64,000 bases of DNA from Flaccisagitta enflata (GCA_965153355.1 OZ231127.1:32116001-32180000); one strand, 5' to 3'. Positions 15,404 through 29,869 are shown, counted from the first letter of the stretch. Translations and numbers: made by a program. Notes: generated by a model from the sequence alone, not told the origin.

Positions 15404-15517
15404 CTCGCTCTATTTCATTTCTTTTTCAAAAAGGATTTCTCCATCATTCGTTCCACATTCTTTCAAAGCTTTTTTTTCTTCCTATCTTTATTCTTTTTTC
15501 TGCCGCTACTATTTCTG

Positions 15518-15590
<73 letters not shown>

Positions 15591-15646
15591 TTTTCTTTTC
15601 TTTCTTTTTTTCTTTCTTTCTTTCTTTTTTTCTTTCTTTCTTTCCT

Positions 15647-15709
<63 letters not shown>

Positions 15710-15710
15710 C

Positions 15711-15765
<55 letters not shown>

Positions 15766-15790
15766 CTCTTTCTTTCTTTCTTTCTTTCTC

Positions 15791-15822
<32 letters not shown>

Positions 15823-15862
15823 TTTTTCTTTCTTTCTTTCTCTCTTTCTTTTTCTTTTTCTT
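15349..15862. repeat. (CT)n and (TTTC)n arrays
   Basis: A short CT run at 15349-15402 is followed, after about 115 bp of pyrimidine-rich DNA, by a TTTC array of about 345 bp with regular ctctc interruptions. Open frames across it are artefacts. Confidence 0.95.
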
Positions 15863-16289
15863 ACGATATGTCCTTGACTCATTCTGTTGTTTTATCCTAT
15901 TTTCAACAGTATTTTTCTCATCATATCTTTTTGCAAAAATTGACTTTCAGCACTTTATATGCCAATAGCATCAGATCTGTCTCATAAATCTTAAAGAATC
16001 GTCCTTAAGAAAATGCAAGACATTTATCTTTTTATCTATTTTCAGAATTTAACTATCTTCACTACTTTTTGAGTAACGTCCTCATCAAATGTGGCAAACG
16101 AGATGGATCATACTGTATATCGTCAGTTCAATCTCCCCTCAGAGAACTTATGTCGAATTAAAACCAACCCATCCCCCAGCATCCCCACTCGTCTTTTGAG
16201 GCCTTCTGTGCAAAAAGGCAAAAAAGTCGTTTTTCGATGGTTTGGACTGTTGTTGATCCGACGGCTTTGGGCTTCACCTGCAGGCTGCA

Positions 16290-17060
16290 CCGAGTCACGT
16301 ACACGCCGTTAACGTTCCCCGCGCATGTCCATGTCCATCCACAGGCGCTGCGCACAACCAGCCTCTCTGGTCTCCTTTCTCTCTTTTCATTGGGTGTGTC
16401 CACACTTGAATTGTACATGTCCATGTCCATCCACAGGCGCAGCGCACAACCAGCCTATTCTTTCCCCCTTATGATTGGATGTGTCCACACTTGAGTTGTG
16501 CATGTCCATGTCTATTCAAAGGCGCAGTACACAACCAGCCTATTCTTTCTCCCTTATCATTTGGTGTGTCCACACTTGAGTTGTGCATGTCCATGTCCAT
16601 CCAAAGGCGCAGCGCACAACCAGCCTATCCTTTCCTCCTTATCATTTGGTGTGTCTACACTTGAATTGTACATGTCCCTGTCCATCCACAGGCGCAGCGC
16701 GTAACCAGCCTCTCTTTCCCCCCTTATCATTGGGTGTGTCCAAACCTCGATTGTGTTATCATCGCCCTCGCATATCCAGGTTCATCAACAAGTGCAGCAC
16801 ACGAGCAGCCTCTCTTCTTACTCCCACTCTCCATTGGGTGCTACTACCTTTCTAATGTTTTTGATGTAGCAGCGAGTGTGACATAATGGTGTCTTTCAAC
16901 AGGTGCAGCGCAAATCCAGCCTCTCTTCCATCACCCTTTTCTTTTTTCTTGGATATGTTTAGTTTGTTTACGTTCATCCGCTGAAGCAGTGCACAACCAG
17001 CCTTTTTACCGCCTTAGCTCTTTTCATCAGGTGTGTCCATTCAACAAATTTTTTCGACGT
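16290..17060. repeat. 85-bp minisatellite, about 8-9 decaying units
   Basis: The word tgtgtc (of tgtgtccacac) falls at 16395, 16480, 16565, 16650 and 16735, a period of exactly 85 bp. Each unit contains catgtccatgtccatccac, aggcgcagcgcacaaccagc and a pyrimidine-rich tail. Units from 16,780 on are progressively diverged. Open frames cross the array without a domain. Confidence 0.92.
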
Positions 17061-17379
17061 TTCTTAGCTATATAAAGTTTCATTCAAAGGCGTTGCATTG
17101 AGCACAATCGGAAGTTGAAGCGTGCAAATCGTTCATCCTCTCATTTCCTCATTGATTGTTCTATTTTTGGTTGGTGTTCCACGCTCTGGACTTTGCCCGA
17201 ATAGTCTTTGTGTTCTACAAAATTTTTACAAACGGGAAGACTGAAGGCAAGAAGTCAGTGAACGAACCATCGAGCGAATGAATGAATGAGCTTCCGTTCT
17301 TAATTTTTCCTCCACTATTTCTTCTGCTCGCCTTCGTCGACCCAAATCCTCCCGCTCGGCCTTCAGTCATAACATCCAC

Positions 17380-17810
17380 AGGCGCGTCGAGATCACGTAC
17401 ACTCCACCCGTGTGCGCCCCACGCTTACGTGTGCAATCGCGAATCACACCAAGCACACTCGACTTGTGTGCGCCCCACGCTTGCATGTGCAACTGCAAAT
17501 CACATCAAGCACACTCAACTTGTGTGCGCCCCACGCTTGCATGTGCAATTTCAAGTCACACCAAGCACACTCAACTAGTGTGCGCCCCACGCTTGCATGT
17601 GCAATCGCGAATCACATCAAGCACACTCAACTTGTGTGCGCCCCACGCTTCCATGTGCAATCGTGAATCACACCAAGCACACTCTACTTGTGTGCGCCCC
17701 ACACTTGCATGTGCTATCACAAATCACACGCCCCACGCGTACATGTGCAATTGTGAATTGCACCAAGCACAGTCGGCCTATGTGCGCCCCACGCTTAAAC
17801 ATTTGAGGTG
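17380..17810. repeat. 56-bp minisatellite, about 7 units
   Basis: The word cgccccacgc (once cgccccacac) recurs at 17471, 17527, 17583, 17639 and 17695, a period of exactly 56 bp. Units read cgccccacgcttgcatgtgc, aatcgcgaatcaca, ccaagcacactcaacttgtg. The last unit is shortened. The His/Cys-rich frames are repeat artefacts. Confidence 0.93.
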
Positions 17811-19201
<1,391 letters not shown>

Positions 19202-19330
19202 AGAAGACAAACGTTTCTATTTTTTTATCTTTATTTTTTACAAATATTTCGATTTCAAGAAGTGGATAGACTTATTTTGGACAATGAGTGAGACCCATTA
19301 AAGGAATGAAACTTAAAAAAAGTACAAAAA

Positions 19331-19948
19331 CACAGTGGGCCTTAATTGGATATGGGTCAAAAAAAATCCTCAGCAGTAGTGACTAGTATAAATAGGTACA
19401 TTTTATAGTGACAAATCGATATTGACCCTTAAAAAAAAATTTCCCTTGAAAGTTTTCGCAAAAATCACTAAAATGTGTCCATTTTCTTATATATTTCTGG
19501 ATAGATCTCAATGATCTGTCAATTTTGAAATTCTGATTCAAGATTCATATTCCTGGTAAAATTTCCAATTGTTTGATAGGTCACACTATATACTTTCATG
19601 TAAAAATAAAATTTTCATTTTCTATGTCACCGTTACAAAAATGCAACGGTGGCCTAAAATACGAAAATTTTATTTTTACATGAAAGTATATAGTGTGACC
19701 TATCAAATGATTGGAAATTTTACCAGGAATATGAAACTGGAATCAGAATTTCAAAATTGATGGATCATTGAGATCTATGTATAAATATATAAGAAAATGG
19801 ATATATTTTAGTGATTTTTGCAAAAACTTTCAAGGGAAATTTTTTTTTAAGGGTCAATATCAATTCTTCACTATAAATTATACCTATTTATACAAGTCAC
19901 TACTGCTGAGGATTTTTTTGAACCCATATCTAATTAAGGCCCACTGTG
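19331..19948. mobile_element. Foldback element, about 618 bp, sharing its centre with 26936-27553
   Basis: The outer ends are cacagtgggccttaatt and its inverse aattaaggcccactgtg. The arms stay complementary inward (tcctcagcagtagtgact / agtcactactgctgagga) to a centre near 19640. The centre contains tgataggtcacactatata, ccaccgtt and a short loop, then the inverse. No coding capacity is seen. The arm ends differ from the 27-kb relative although the centre is shared. Confidence 0.85.
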
Positions 19949-20141
19949 AAAAGAGATTTCCCATTCCAATTATCCAACTGAGTTTTTTTTACATCACGTT
20001 TTGATTCTTTCATTCCTCTTTCTATCTTTCAATCGTTTTCTTTCTTTTCCATCACAGCCATTGGTCTCAATTAGGTTTTGTGTTGGGCATAAACTTTGGG
20101 TCTCGCGTTTAAAGGACCTAACACCCATTTCAACCACCTTT

Positions 20142-20190
<49 letters not shown>
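20142..20190. repeat. (CT)n microsatellite, short
   Basis: A pure CT run of about 49 bp. Confidence 0.95.
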
Positions 20191-20193
<3 letters not shown>

Positions 20194-20307
20194 TATCATT
20201 CAATAAACCAACACACAAAGAACTATAACCACCAAGACACATTCTAAGACACCTGAGTATACTGAGAAATTGCTTGGTTACTCCAAGTAGATACCCTGCT
20301 CATCCAG

Positions 20308-20418
<111 letters not shown>

Positions 20419-21677
20419 TTCTCTCACTTTCCCTCACTTTCTCTCTTGCTTTTCTCGCCCTTCCATTTGACTTACTTTCGTCAACTAGGAGTGCGGTAAT
20501 AATCCTTGGAAATCATTTAGTTCCACCTATAACCTCCGCCTGTCGGCCTACCGGTCCGTTGGTCGGCCGGTCAATCTGCGCCATGAGCAAGGTGAGATGG
20601 GAAAAGATAAAGCAGACGACCAAATGAAGAGGAAGGAGAAAGAAAAGAGTGACTGTTCGGGATGGACGGGGTCGATTTTTCTTGTGGTGCCATTAGAGCG
20701 ATGAAGTAACATCCGAGACATTTGGGGTGATGGAGCAATATCTTGAACAATCAGTGTGCTGGAATGATATCTTGAACATTCGGGGTGACATGAACTTAAC
20801 CACGGGAAACCGTAGCTGACACGATCATTCGTGTGTTTAGATTTAGGAACTTAGGAACCATAGACAACGAAATAGCAACTTACCAGCCAGCACAGTTGGG
20901 ACGGAATAAGGGTCTCGAGGGTGAGAATGTAGCCGGATACCGGGTTGACATAGGCAATGATGCGGGTGGAAAGGGGCAGTAACGTGGGTGGGCGGGGGCT
21001 GAAATGTAGCTGGGCAGGCGCAGTGATGCTCACGAAGCACAATCATGGTCGATTTCGCGCCATCAAAAATTGTATGTGAGCAACAGACCCTCGGACGAAT
21101 TTACGGACGCACCTTCTCATAAAGCCGATAAGAAAGCAACTAAAAAATGGGGATATAGAGTTTTATTCGGGTATTTTATCAAAGGCAAAAAATGCTCGAA
21201 AGGGAAAAAAGCTTATCATCGACTGGCGGAGGGACAAACCAGTCTACAAGCTATCAAGTAATGCGCAGACGACCAAAATGGTTGAAAGCGCAGGGCCAGA
21301 GAGAAAAGAAATGTCGTTTCAAACCATGAATATAAAGTTACATGTTTTGAACATTCTTACATTGTTTTTTAATTCTTGAAAACCGAAAAAGCAAAAACCT
21401 TACGATAAAAAAAAAGGGAAAGTTTTGGAATGGAGGTAAAAAGTCTTCCCGCGCCGTAGGAATTGGTTTGGAGCGAGTAAAGGTCCATCGGAGATAACAA
21501 ATAAAAGGAGTGAGCATTTTCCCTTCTGCATGATGTCATAAAAGTGACAACGAGAATATGAGTGATGGAGCAAAGGAAAAGAAGGGAGTTCGACGTCTGT
21601 TATTGATGAAATGGAGAGAGACAGGTTGATGGGAGGTACTGAACGGAAATTTAAGGAGAAGTTGGGTTTGGACGTAT

Positions 21678-22027
<350 letters not shown>

Positions 22028-22423
22028 GTAGTGATGGAGATAGACTCTCAGTTCGATTATTCCTCGTGTTCCTCTTCATATCGTCGGATTCTCCGTTTCG
22101 ATGGCATCAAAGTCATTTGAATATTGACGTCCTGGCATCTGGTTAATGCGGAAATATCATTAAAGCATTTTGGGTTTTGATGGACTCGGAGCTGATAGTG
22201 ATAGAATACTTCATCACAAGAGAAGTGTGTAAAGTTGAGCGGCTTTTGTTTTCATTCCCCTACCCCCCCCCCCCCCGTCTTTGATTTCCTTCCCCGCCCA
22301 GTCGAAAAATGGTTTGATTTTCTACCCCATAAAGTATAAATATAGTATAGATATTGTTAGTATCGTGAAAAACGCAAGTTCCATCTTCTGTAACTGTCAG
22401 AAGTGTATAAACTTCTAAGATTT

Positions 22424-22579
22424 TTTTTAGTCGCGGACACGCGACTCTACACCTTGCCTGGTCGGTAGGTCGGTCCATCATCTGTCCGTCCGTCACATTT
22501 TTGAATTCCGAGCGGTTTTCGCATCACTGCTCCTGCCCAACCGTCCGCGACTGGTTTATCGTGTATCCGGCCTTGTTTC
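22424..22579 (-). mobile_element. HINE-like short Helentron-type element
   Basis: Read on the minus strand it starts aacaaggccggatacacg. It has the 5' subterminal word AGTCGCGGAC, a gacggacgg.ccgacc tract, then ggtgtag and a terminal hairpin AGTCGCGTGTCCGCGACT followed by an A run. The 5' word is the exact inverse of the hairpin's last ten bases. This architecture is that of Helentron-associated elements (HINE, DINE-1, pearl). The assignment is by structure only. Confidence 0.72.
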
Positions 22580-22831
22580 TTCTTTTTCCACGCTTTGATT
22601 TTCTTCCTCATCTCCAATCCCTTTGATATTGTTTCCCCTCCCCCCAACCGGGGGGGGGGGGTGGATGCTCAACTTTATACACGCCTGCATCACAATGATT
22701 GCCTCCAGCGTGATTGGGACTTAGAAGAACTCCTCACCCAATAAGGAGGCAAGATTTGACCTTAAAATCACGAGAAGAATCGCTCAAAAATGCACTAGAA
22801 ATCGTTTGTTGATTATTGTGCGTTTAGGAGA

Positions 22832-23032
22832 AACAAGGCCGGATACACGGCTGCCCCAGTCGCTTGGGGGTGGTATGGGCAGGGGCCATATTTGAGGTCA
22901 CCAGACCAGTTGGGTATGAGCAGTAGGGTCAAAGAATAAAAATCATAAAAAAAAGTAAAATGTGAACGACCAACCGACCGACCGACCGATGGACAACGCG
23001 GGGTGTAGATTCGCGTGGCATGGGACTAAAAA
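22832..23032 (+). mobile_element. HINE-like element, decayed 3' hairpin
   Basis: It begins aacaaggccggatacacggc (hairpin-forming) and carries ccaaccgaccgaccgaccga. It ends gcggggtgtag, then ATTCGCGTGGCATGGGACT and an A run. The hairpin pairs poorly, so this looks like an old copy of the 58829-59036 subfamily. Confidence 0.72.
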
Positions 23033-23356
23033 TAAAGATAGCTGGAGCTAGATTTACGAGTATGTACGTGTATACGTGACCAACACATGTCTCGGGTTGT
23101 ATCCTTAGGACTTTCCTTCTTTCAGTGACCGAGAATTGACTTATGTAGTTTCCTTATAACATCCAACAAATGTTGATTATATATATCAGACAAGAAAAGA
23201 TGTAATAAAAGTACATCGGGCGATAAAACATATATCTGGAGGAAAATGAAAAAAAGAGTTAAAAGATGTCCAACTAATTCCTTTGCCTTTGCTTCATTTG
23301 ATGCCAAACGACGGGAAAAATGGCCTAATGACGCTTATGGCAGTTGGAGCTGCCCC

Positions 23357-23358
<2 letters not shown>

Positions 23359-23415
<57 letters not shown>
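23359..23415. repeat. (GA)n microsatellite
   Basis: A GA run of about 57 bp followed by degenerate gaca/gata units. Confidence 0.95.
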
Positions 23416-23418
<3 letters not shown>

Positions 23419-23584
23419 GATAGAGAGACAGACAGTGAGACTGTCAGATGGATATTATAGACGGATGGGACAGACGAATACACAGACCGAAAACTGACAC
23501 GCCGACAAAAGGTGAGTGATATGAGACAAAGGTCAAGAAACAGAGACAAAGACATCGTAACATTTGCAAGTACAAGACAAAAAG

Positions 23585-23699
23585 AACAAGGCCAAGTAGG
23601 CCAATAAGGTGCGACGTGTGAATCGTCGAACGAATGCGTTACCAACAGACAGACAGACGGACACAGCCAGTTATAGAGGTGCTTCGTCGCACCTAAAAA
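23585..23699 (+). mobile_element. HINE-like element, subfamily B
   Basis: It starts aacaaggccaagtaggcc, in which GGCC pairs with GGCC. The 5' word is AGGTGCGACG. The tract is acagacagacagacgg, then cagccagttatag, then hairpin AGGTGCTTCGTCGCACCT plus an A run. The 5' word is the perfect inverse of CGTCGCACCT. This is a different word from neighbouring copies with the pairing kept. Confidence 0.78.
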
Positions 23700-23812
23700 C
23701 ATGAGTGATAAGACATTGACCGAGAAAAAAAATGCAAGACAGAAATGAAGAGTAAGACATTTTGGCTGCATGGAGAGAAAAGCAAAGACAAGCGCGGCGA
23801 GAGACAGATGTG

Positions 23813-23976
23813 AACAAGGCCGGATACACGGCCATCAGTTGCGGACGGGTGGGCAGGGGCGGAAATACGCGTTTTCCCACTTTTCAACTCGAGCGTGACG
23901 GACCAACCAACCGACCGACCAACCGACCGACGGACGGACAAAGCCTCTTATAGAGTTGCGTGTCCGCAACTAAAAA
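23813..23976 (+). mobile_element. HINE-like element, AGTTGCG subfamily
   Basis: It starts aacaaggccggatacacggc, giving a GGCCG/CGGCC hairpin with loop gataca. The 5' word is AGTTGCGGAC. The tract is ccaaccaaccgaccgaccaa, followed by aagcctcttatag. The 3' hairpin AGTTGCGTGTCCGCAACT precedes an A run. Relative to 22424-22579, the C-to-T change in one arm is matched by G-to-A in the other arm. Confidence 0.8.
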
Positions 23977-24539
23977 GGGAAGCAACGGACAGTTTACGTT
24001 GAACAATTAAGGTATGTATAAGGACATAAAAGCTCTTGCCTAAGTTTTGAATCTACAACTCCATGTTGCGTGGAGAAATTGAATACTTTTCTGTTTACAA
24101 AATAAAAGACAGACAGAGAAAAAAATCGATCCAAACAACGCAAGGACAAGAAATAACTAAATGCTGAAGAGCATAGCGCCCACCTTTGTGTCTCTTCGGT
24201 CATTATCCTCCTACGGGATACTCACCAAAAAGATACGAATTTGCCACACAGCCAAAGAGATTGGGACGACTCCAATGGCAATGGCGAGTTTTGTTGATGG
24301 CGGGTGGGAAGGGAGTTTTGAAAATCTCGCCATTATGAAATCATGCTACGGCCTTTGTTTGTTCTTGTAGCTTAAATTTGCGTTTGCGTATTCCATTAAA
24401 CCCGAAATTGATATGACCTGTGAAGTTGAATTGACTTCTTTTTTCTGTTAGTGTAACAGAATATGATGCCAAATATTCTCAATGATCTGTTTGATTAGAA
24501 ATATGCGAGTATCACATCCACCTTCATATGTCAATGACA

Positions 24540-24785
24540 AGCCGACGGACCGAAAGAACATTTTTTTTTTCGACCATTTTGGGCTGTAGGGTCACACAAC
24601 TAACAAGTGACCATTGACCAAGGTGGGGCCTAGGGGCGTTAACCCCCCCCCCCCCTTGACTTGTGCATTACGGAATACGGATGGACAAATGGACGGAAAA
24701 AAGGATGGATAGATGAACGTACCGAAGGACGGACCGACAGGTCGACAGATGAACAAAGCTTCCTAAAGAGTCGCGATGAGAAAAG
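24540..24785 (+). mobile_element. Possible decayed HINE-like fragment
   Basis: An irregular ggacgg/ggaccgac tract (24678-24750) is followed by aaagcttcctaaagagtcgcgatg, matching the subterminal 3' part of the family without a second hairpin arm. A C run lies at about 24642-24655. Low confidence. Confidence 0.4.
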
Positions 24786-24907
24786 TGAACCACTTAAGAA
24801 TGGGAGAAAGGGAGAGTTTTAGTAAGAGAGAGAGACAAGAAAAAAGGTGGCGTACCGTGATTTGTTGACTCTTGGAAAAATTCTTGTGAATGGAGAACAC
24901 TAGTGGA

Positions 24908-24908
24908 C

Positions 24909-24988
<80 letters not shown>
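24908..24988. repeat. (GA)n microsatellite
   Basis: A GA run of about 80 bp. Shortly downstream (25085-25190) is a ggtggcggtg/acggcggtgac trinucleotide-like degenerate tract. A second short GA run is at 25269-25303. Confidence 0.95.
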
Positions 24989-25267
24989 GGTCGTCGTCGC
25001 TTGTAAAATTATGCAAAGCATGTTTTTGGCCAGAATGGGTTGATAGTACTACGGAGCAAGCGTGTGTGTTGAATGCAATGAGGAAGACGACGACGGTTGT
25101 GACGGAGGAAGTGGTGGTAGCGGCAGCTGAAACGGCGGTGACAGCGGTGACGGCAGCGGTGGCGGTGGCGGCCGAAGCGGTGGCGGTGAGGAAATTCCTC
25201 GCCTGGGATCAAGTGACAAAATGGAGATTCGAGAATGAAGGAGATTTGAAGAGCGAGAGAAAGTAAA

Positions 25268-25305
<38 letters not shown>

Positions 25306-25435
25306 GTCTTGTGTTAGGCTACAACAAAAAGACTACCAAGTTCCAAGTGCAAATTTGTGAAAATGAAAAATTTATAAAAGGTCATTTTTGGTGAAGAAAA
25401 AGCATAGTTTTGAGAACTGGTAGTCTGCCCGTTTT

Positions 25436-26096
25436 TACCATCTTGCTCAAAAACATTGTCTCAGTAACACAAAATAGTTATCTATTGTTGTTATCTCTTG
25501 CACTGAATTACATTTTTCTTTAACTAGGCCGGATACACGGCTACCCCAGTCGCATGCGGGTGGGTAGGGGCCATATTTGAGGTCACTTGATCATTTGGGC
25601 AGGAGCTGTGAGGCCACAAAAACCACAAAAAAAAAAAAGTTAAGTGTGAAGGACAGACCGACGGACAGACCGACCGACGGACAGACCGACCGACGGACAG
25701 ACCGACCGACCAATGGACCAATGGACGGACCGATGGACGGACCAACAAAGCGGGGTGTAGAGTCGCGTAGCACCCGACTAAAAATGTTTATAATACGCCC
25801 AATCAATAGATTTTTTGAAACAATTCACCAATTTTTAGCCAAGAAAAAGTAAAGATAAACAGGTTAATATTTTTCTTCTAATTTTTTGCATATTTTCTGC
25901 CTTTTTTTTATGTGAACACTTTGACTCTTTTGGCTCTATGATCAAAACGAAACAAGCTACTGACATCTGCATGGCAGCATTTTGAAGATTTTTTTTTTCG
26001 CTTTTTCCATTGGTCACTAATTTCAATTTAATTTTTTAGGTTGTTTGGGCACAAATTAGCCATATAGGTGAGACAATATTTTTGAGCAAGATGGTA
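25436..26096. mobile_element. TIR element of the TACYATCT family, split by a HINE
   Basis: The left end is taccatcttgctcaaaaaca and ttgtctca. The right end is its inverse, tgagacaa.atttttgagca then agatggta. The outermost TA fits a Tc1/mariner-like target. A HINE-like copy (25522-25784) sits inside, so the TIR element is the older insertion. No transposase is seen. Confidence 0.75.
25522..25784 (+). mobile_element. HINE-like element nested in a TIR element
   Basis: It starts aactaggccggatacacggc, with 5' word AGTCGCATGC. A long gacagaccgaccgacggaca tract follows, then aaagcggggtgtag, hairpin AGTCGCGTAGCACCCGACT and an A run. It belongs to the subfamily of 58829-59036. The 5'/3' word match is imperfect (8 of 10). 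Confidence 0.78.
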
Positions 26097-26928
26097 TGCA
26101 CAATGTTTTCTTTACCTGTTTGTCTGTTGGCAAATGTCACGGTTTCACAGCAAGCAGGAGGGCCCGACTTTCCACCAATCTACATTAGCACAAGCTTCCG
26201 ATACATCATTATATGCGGATTAAATGGTTCAAAGACATTCATGACTACCCAATGCACAATTTCAAACCATTTTTTGTGACCCTCCCTAGCCTTAGGGGGT
26301 CTAAAAATTTGGTCAAAGAGCTTTATTTGGCTTGTCTCCATTCTGTCTCCAGTAGAAAACAGCAAGCAAAACCAATCAAGAAATGGTTTTTCCTATGATT
26401 TTATGAGTTTTCCTCAACAAGTAGTAGTCCCATAGGATACACAAAAAAAATCAACTTAGTAAGCAAACTATAAGTTACCAAAAATTGGCATATAATTCAA
26501 ATTTACCCCTGCTCGATTTTTTTGCTTTTTTTCTCTCAAGGCTGAATATCATGATATTTATTTTTTTAACCTCCTTTTTCTTAAACATTAAGCTTTTTTT
26601 CTTTTGCCATTCGATGGACAACTACTTGAGGGACATTCCCCTTCATTTTCATCTTACTGGGTTGATCCTAAGCAGAGAAATAAAAATGTTCTTGGAGCGT
26701 ATCAATTCGCGCACACCCCCAAATTTGTTCCTAACGCATACCTAACGCTTAAGATATGCCACTATGGCGTGGAAATGACACATTTTACATGAAATCTGAC
26801 CACACCACGTGAAAAAGCGTGAAATATTGAGTCTACACTGAAAATTTGAGCCCTTATCTCCCAGGCGTTCAGTCACAATGAAATTTTACATTTCGTCAGT
26901 CCTGAAGTGTGAACAGAATTGATACGCT
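26097..26928. other. No recognised feature
   Basis: AT-rich unique-looking DNA. Short open frames (for example 26485-26745) have no recognisable domain. Confidence 0.4.
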
Positions 26929-26935
26929 CGTTGGA

Positions 26936-27553
26936 CACTGCTGTCTTACACAAGGTTTGAGACAAGAATGATATAACTATGCGGTTTTTTGCATTTTTGC
27001 ATAATTCATGAGCATACAAACCAAGAACCATCAAGTAGAAAATCTTTCCTGAGGCGCTTTTTGAAATAAATGAAAAACTCAATATTTTTAGCTTCATTTT
27101 TCATAAAAAAATTTTTCAGGTCGGTTTGATTTTTTTTTTTAACAGCATAATGTTAATTCTGATAAATTTCTGATTCATTTGATAGGTCGCACTATATAGT
27201 TTTTATAAGAAAAAAAATTTTCATTTTCAAAGCCACCGTTACAAAAAATGAACGTTGGCCTAGAAAATGAAAAATGTATTTCTTATGAAAACCATATAGT
27301 GCGACCTATCAAATGAATCAGACTTTTATCAGGATTAACAATATACTCACAAAAAAAAGGTTAAACCAACCTGAAATTCTTTTTATGAAAAATAAAGCTA
27401 AAAATATTGAATTTTTCATTTATTTTAAAAAGCGCCTCAGGAAAGATTTTCTACTTGATGGTTCTTGGTTTGTATGCCCATGACCTATGCAAAAATGCAA
27501 AAAATTGCATAGTTATGTCATTCTTGTCTCAAACTTTGTGTGAGACAGCAGTG
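26936..27553. mobile_element. Foldback element, about 618 bp, related to 19331-19948
   Basis: The outer ends are cactgctgtcttacac and its inverse gtgtgagacagcagtg. The arms pair inward (aagaaccatcaagtagaaaa / ttttctacttgatggttctt) to a centre near 27245. The centre shares tttgataggtcgcactatat and ccaccgttacaaaa with the 19-kb foldback. No coding potential is seen. Confidence 0.85.
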
Positions 27554-27618
27554 TGGACGATCTTCGTAGTTATTTTCTTCTTAGCGGAAGTCAAGATTTC
27601 GCGGACTTTGAAGGAAAA

Positions 27619-28112
27619 ACAAGGTCAACAAACCTTAGTCGCGTGGTAATAAGGGTAATAAAGGTAATAAAGGTAATTAAGGTAATCAAGGTAATAAAGA
27701 TAATGAAGATAACTGTAAGTACCTATATCTTCCTATAATTACCCATAGTTACCTACAACTACCTGTAAGTACCTATAATTACCTACAATTACATTAAATT
27801 ACCAATAATTATCTATAATCACCTATAATTACCCATTATTTCCTATATTTCCTAAAATAACCTCAATTTATAGTCCCAGACAACTTTTCTGACTTATATG
27901 ATACAAATTACTAAAATACCTATATTTACCTATAATTAACTACAATTACCTATAATTTCCAAAAATTACCTATAATTACCTTTAATAACCTTTTATAACT
28001 TTTAAAACGACCATAAAGCCTATATTTCAAAAATGTGACGGACCAACCGACCGACCAACCAACCGACCGACCGACATAGCGGCTTCTAGAGTCGCGTTCA
28101 CGCGACTAAAAA
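27619..28112 (+). mobile_element. HINE-like element with a 10-bp core array
   Basis: It starts aacaaggtcaacaaacc, with 5' word TTAGTCGCGTG. The core is a degenerate array, first aaggtaataa and then the opposite-strand version ttacctataa. A gaccaaccgaccgaccaacc tract and gcggcttctag lead to hairpin AGTCGCGTTCACGCGACT plus an A run. The 5' word is the exact inverse of CACGCGACTAA at the 3' end (11 bp). Confidence 0.75.
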
Positions 28113-29213
28113 TCAATTAGTCAAAAAAGAAAAAAGCCCATAGAAAATTTGTTTTGAGTTTTTTTACTTAAGGAAAAACAGATTTTACTAAGAAAGATCA
28201 GGACCAAAAAGTTGGTCTTCTGAAGATGAGTCCAACCGGCCCAACCAGCCCAACCAACCTACCAGAAGAAAAAACAAAAAAGTGGCATAACTTTTGAATG
28301 AGTTGGCCGATTTGGCTGAAATTTTGCACGAAAGCTGTTGAAGAGTATCTACATTACTAGTACGAAGAAGAGCTTGGCCGAACAAATTTATACAGCGCTG
28401 CCCAACCAACCAAAAATGGTGCTTATAGAGATTTTTTGAAAATTCATGAAATTTCGATTTTTTTTTTTATGAAACACCCTCATACTATTGCGTTTAAACA
28501 TAATTTAGGTTAAAAATATTCTCATATTGATTTTTTGCTACAATATGCTTAATTTTGTATTTTTTTGTGTACAAAATCTGTCTAATTAGGCTTAATTTGC
28601 ATGAAAAATGAGCTCAGTTAACAAAATTCTTCTATGGATTCGTATATGTAACTTCATAAGCTATACAGTAATGCATAGTTTTGTTGAATTTGAATCATCA
28701 AAAAAATGGCTAGTTCTACCCCTGCTCACTTGCCGTTTCTTGACAATTGCCTGTTACCTGTTGGTGAGCACAATTCAGACCCAGTTTTATAAACATGGTC
28801 AACCTTACGGATGCTTGCGATTGGGCACGAACTGCAATGTCCAAAAATCACTTAGTGACAGACCAGTTAGTTTGCAGACCAGCCAAGAGAACGTCAAACT
28901 GACAGACGGACTGACAAAGACATGATCAGGCATCCTTGTACCTTCGGGATGGTTCGAGACATATTTCATGTAATTTTTTCCCTTTTAGCTTAAACAAAAG
29001 TATCTTATGTCGCTCTGATTGGTGAAGCCTATCTTTGATTTATGTAAAACTGAGCAAATTGAATTAATCAAGGTAGTTGACAACGCTTTAGTGCATTCAA
29101 GAAAGACTAGAAACCAGCTCAAAAGCAGACAAGGGCAAAATTTCCAAAGCGATTCCAACTTGGTTCTACAAGCCCCAAATATCGATACTTAGCCGCTTCT
29201 TTCGTTTCAGTTA
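28113..29213. other. No recognised gene
   Basis: AT-rich DNA with short words resembling HINE tracts at 28238-28255 (accagcccaaccaacc) and 28895-28915 (ctgacagacggactgac), but no termini. The open frame 28608-28925 has no recognisable domain. Confidence 0.4.
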
Positions 29214-29580
29214 TTAGTCGCGTGCACGCGACTCTATAACCCGCTCTGTCAGTCCATCCGTCGGTCGGTCGGTCCGTCCATAACACTTTGCTTTTTTTCG
29301 TCGTTTTATGTCATTATAGGGTATTTTATGTCATTTCAAGTCATTTTAAGTCATTTTAAGTCATTTTTAAGTCATTTCCAGTCATTTTAGTCACTTAGGT
29401 CATTTTGTCATTTTTTGTCATTTTTGTCATTTTATGTTATCATAAGTCATTTTAAGTCATTCTTAGTCATTCTAAGTTGTTTTAAGTTATTCTAATTCAT
29501 AACAAGTCATTTTTGGTCATTTTTGATCATTTTTGATCATTTTTGGTCATTTTTTGTCATTTTGGTCATTTTGGTCATGT
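29214..29580 (-). mobile_element. HINE-like element, inverted half of a composite pair
   Basis: The 3' end lies at the left: an AGTCGCGTGCACGCGACT hairpin, then ctataacccgctctgtc and a gtcggtcggtcggtccgtcc tract. Inside is a 10-bp array of tcattttaag/tcatttttgg units up to about 29578. No 5' end (ggccttgtt) is seen before coding-like sequence starts. It is the mirror of 29855-30067. Confidence 0.72.
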
Positions 29581-29584
29581 GCTG

Positions 29585-29869
29585 GATTAACATATGACAT
29601 GCTGAAGGGGTTTGCCCCTGATATCCTCTCTCTTCTTGAAGAACAAAATAATAACAACATCAAAGTGACTAGATCTGTTACAAACAAACCTCAAAATCTA
29701 AAACCTCCATCATTTAACTCAAACAGGTTAAAAAACAACTTTCAAAAGATAGTAACTGATATATGGAACACCCTACCCGAAAACTTTCAAAACGCGACCT
29801 CCCGGAAAATGTTCAAAGCCTTGTTGAAAAAAAGTATTCTTGACCAATATAAAGAACAAGGCCAACACC
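29585..29869 (+). pseudogene. C-terminal fragment of a non-LTR retrotransposon ORF2
   Basis: The plus frame encodes a tail typical of LINE reverse-transcriptase C-termini: NNFQKIVTDIWNTLPENFQN then SRKMFKALLKK. The pattern WN.LP followed by FK..LKK is known from CR1/L2-like elements. Only about 90 residues remain. The left edge abuts a HINE core array. The right edge reads straight into the HINE start at 29855. No RT catalytic motifs are present, so this is a dead, captured or truncated piece. Family assignment within LINEs is uncertain. Confidence 0.6.
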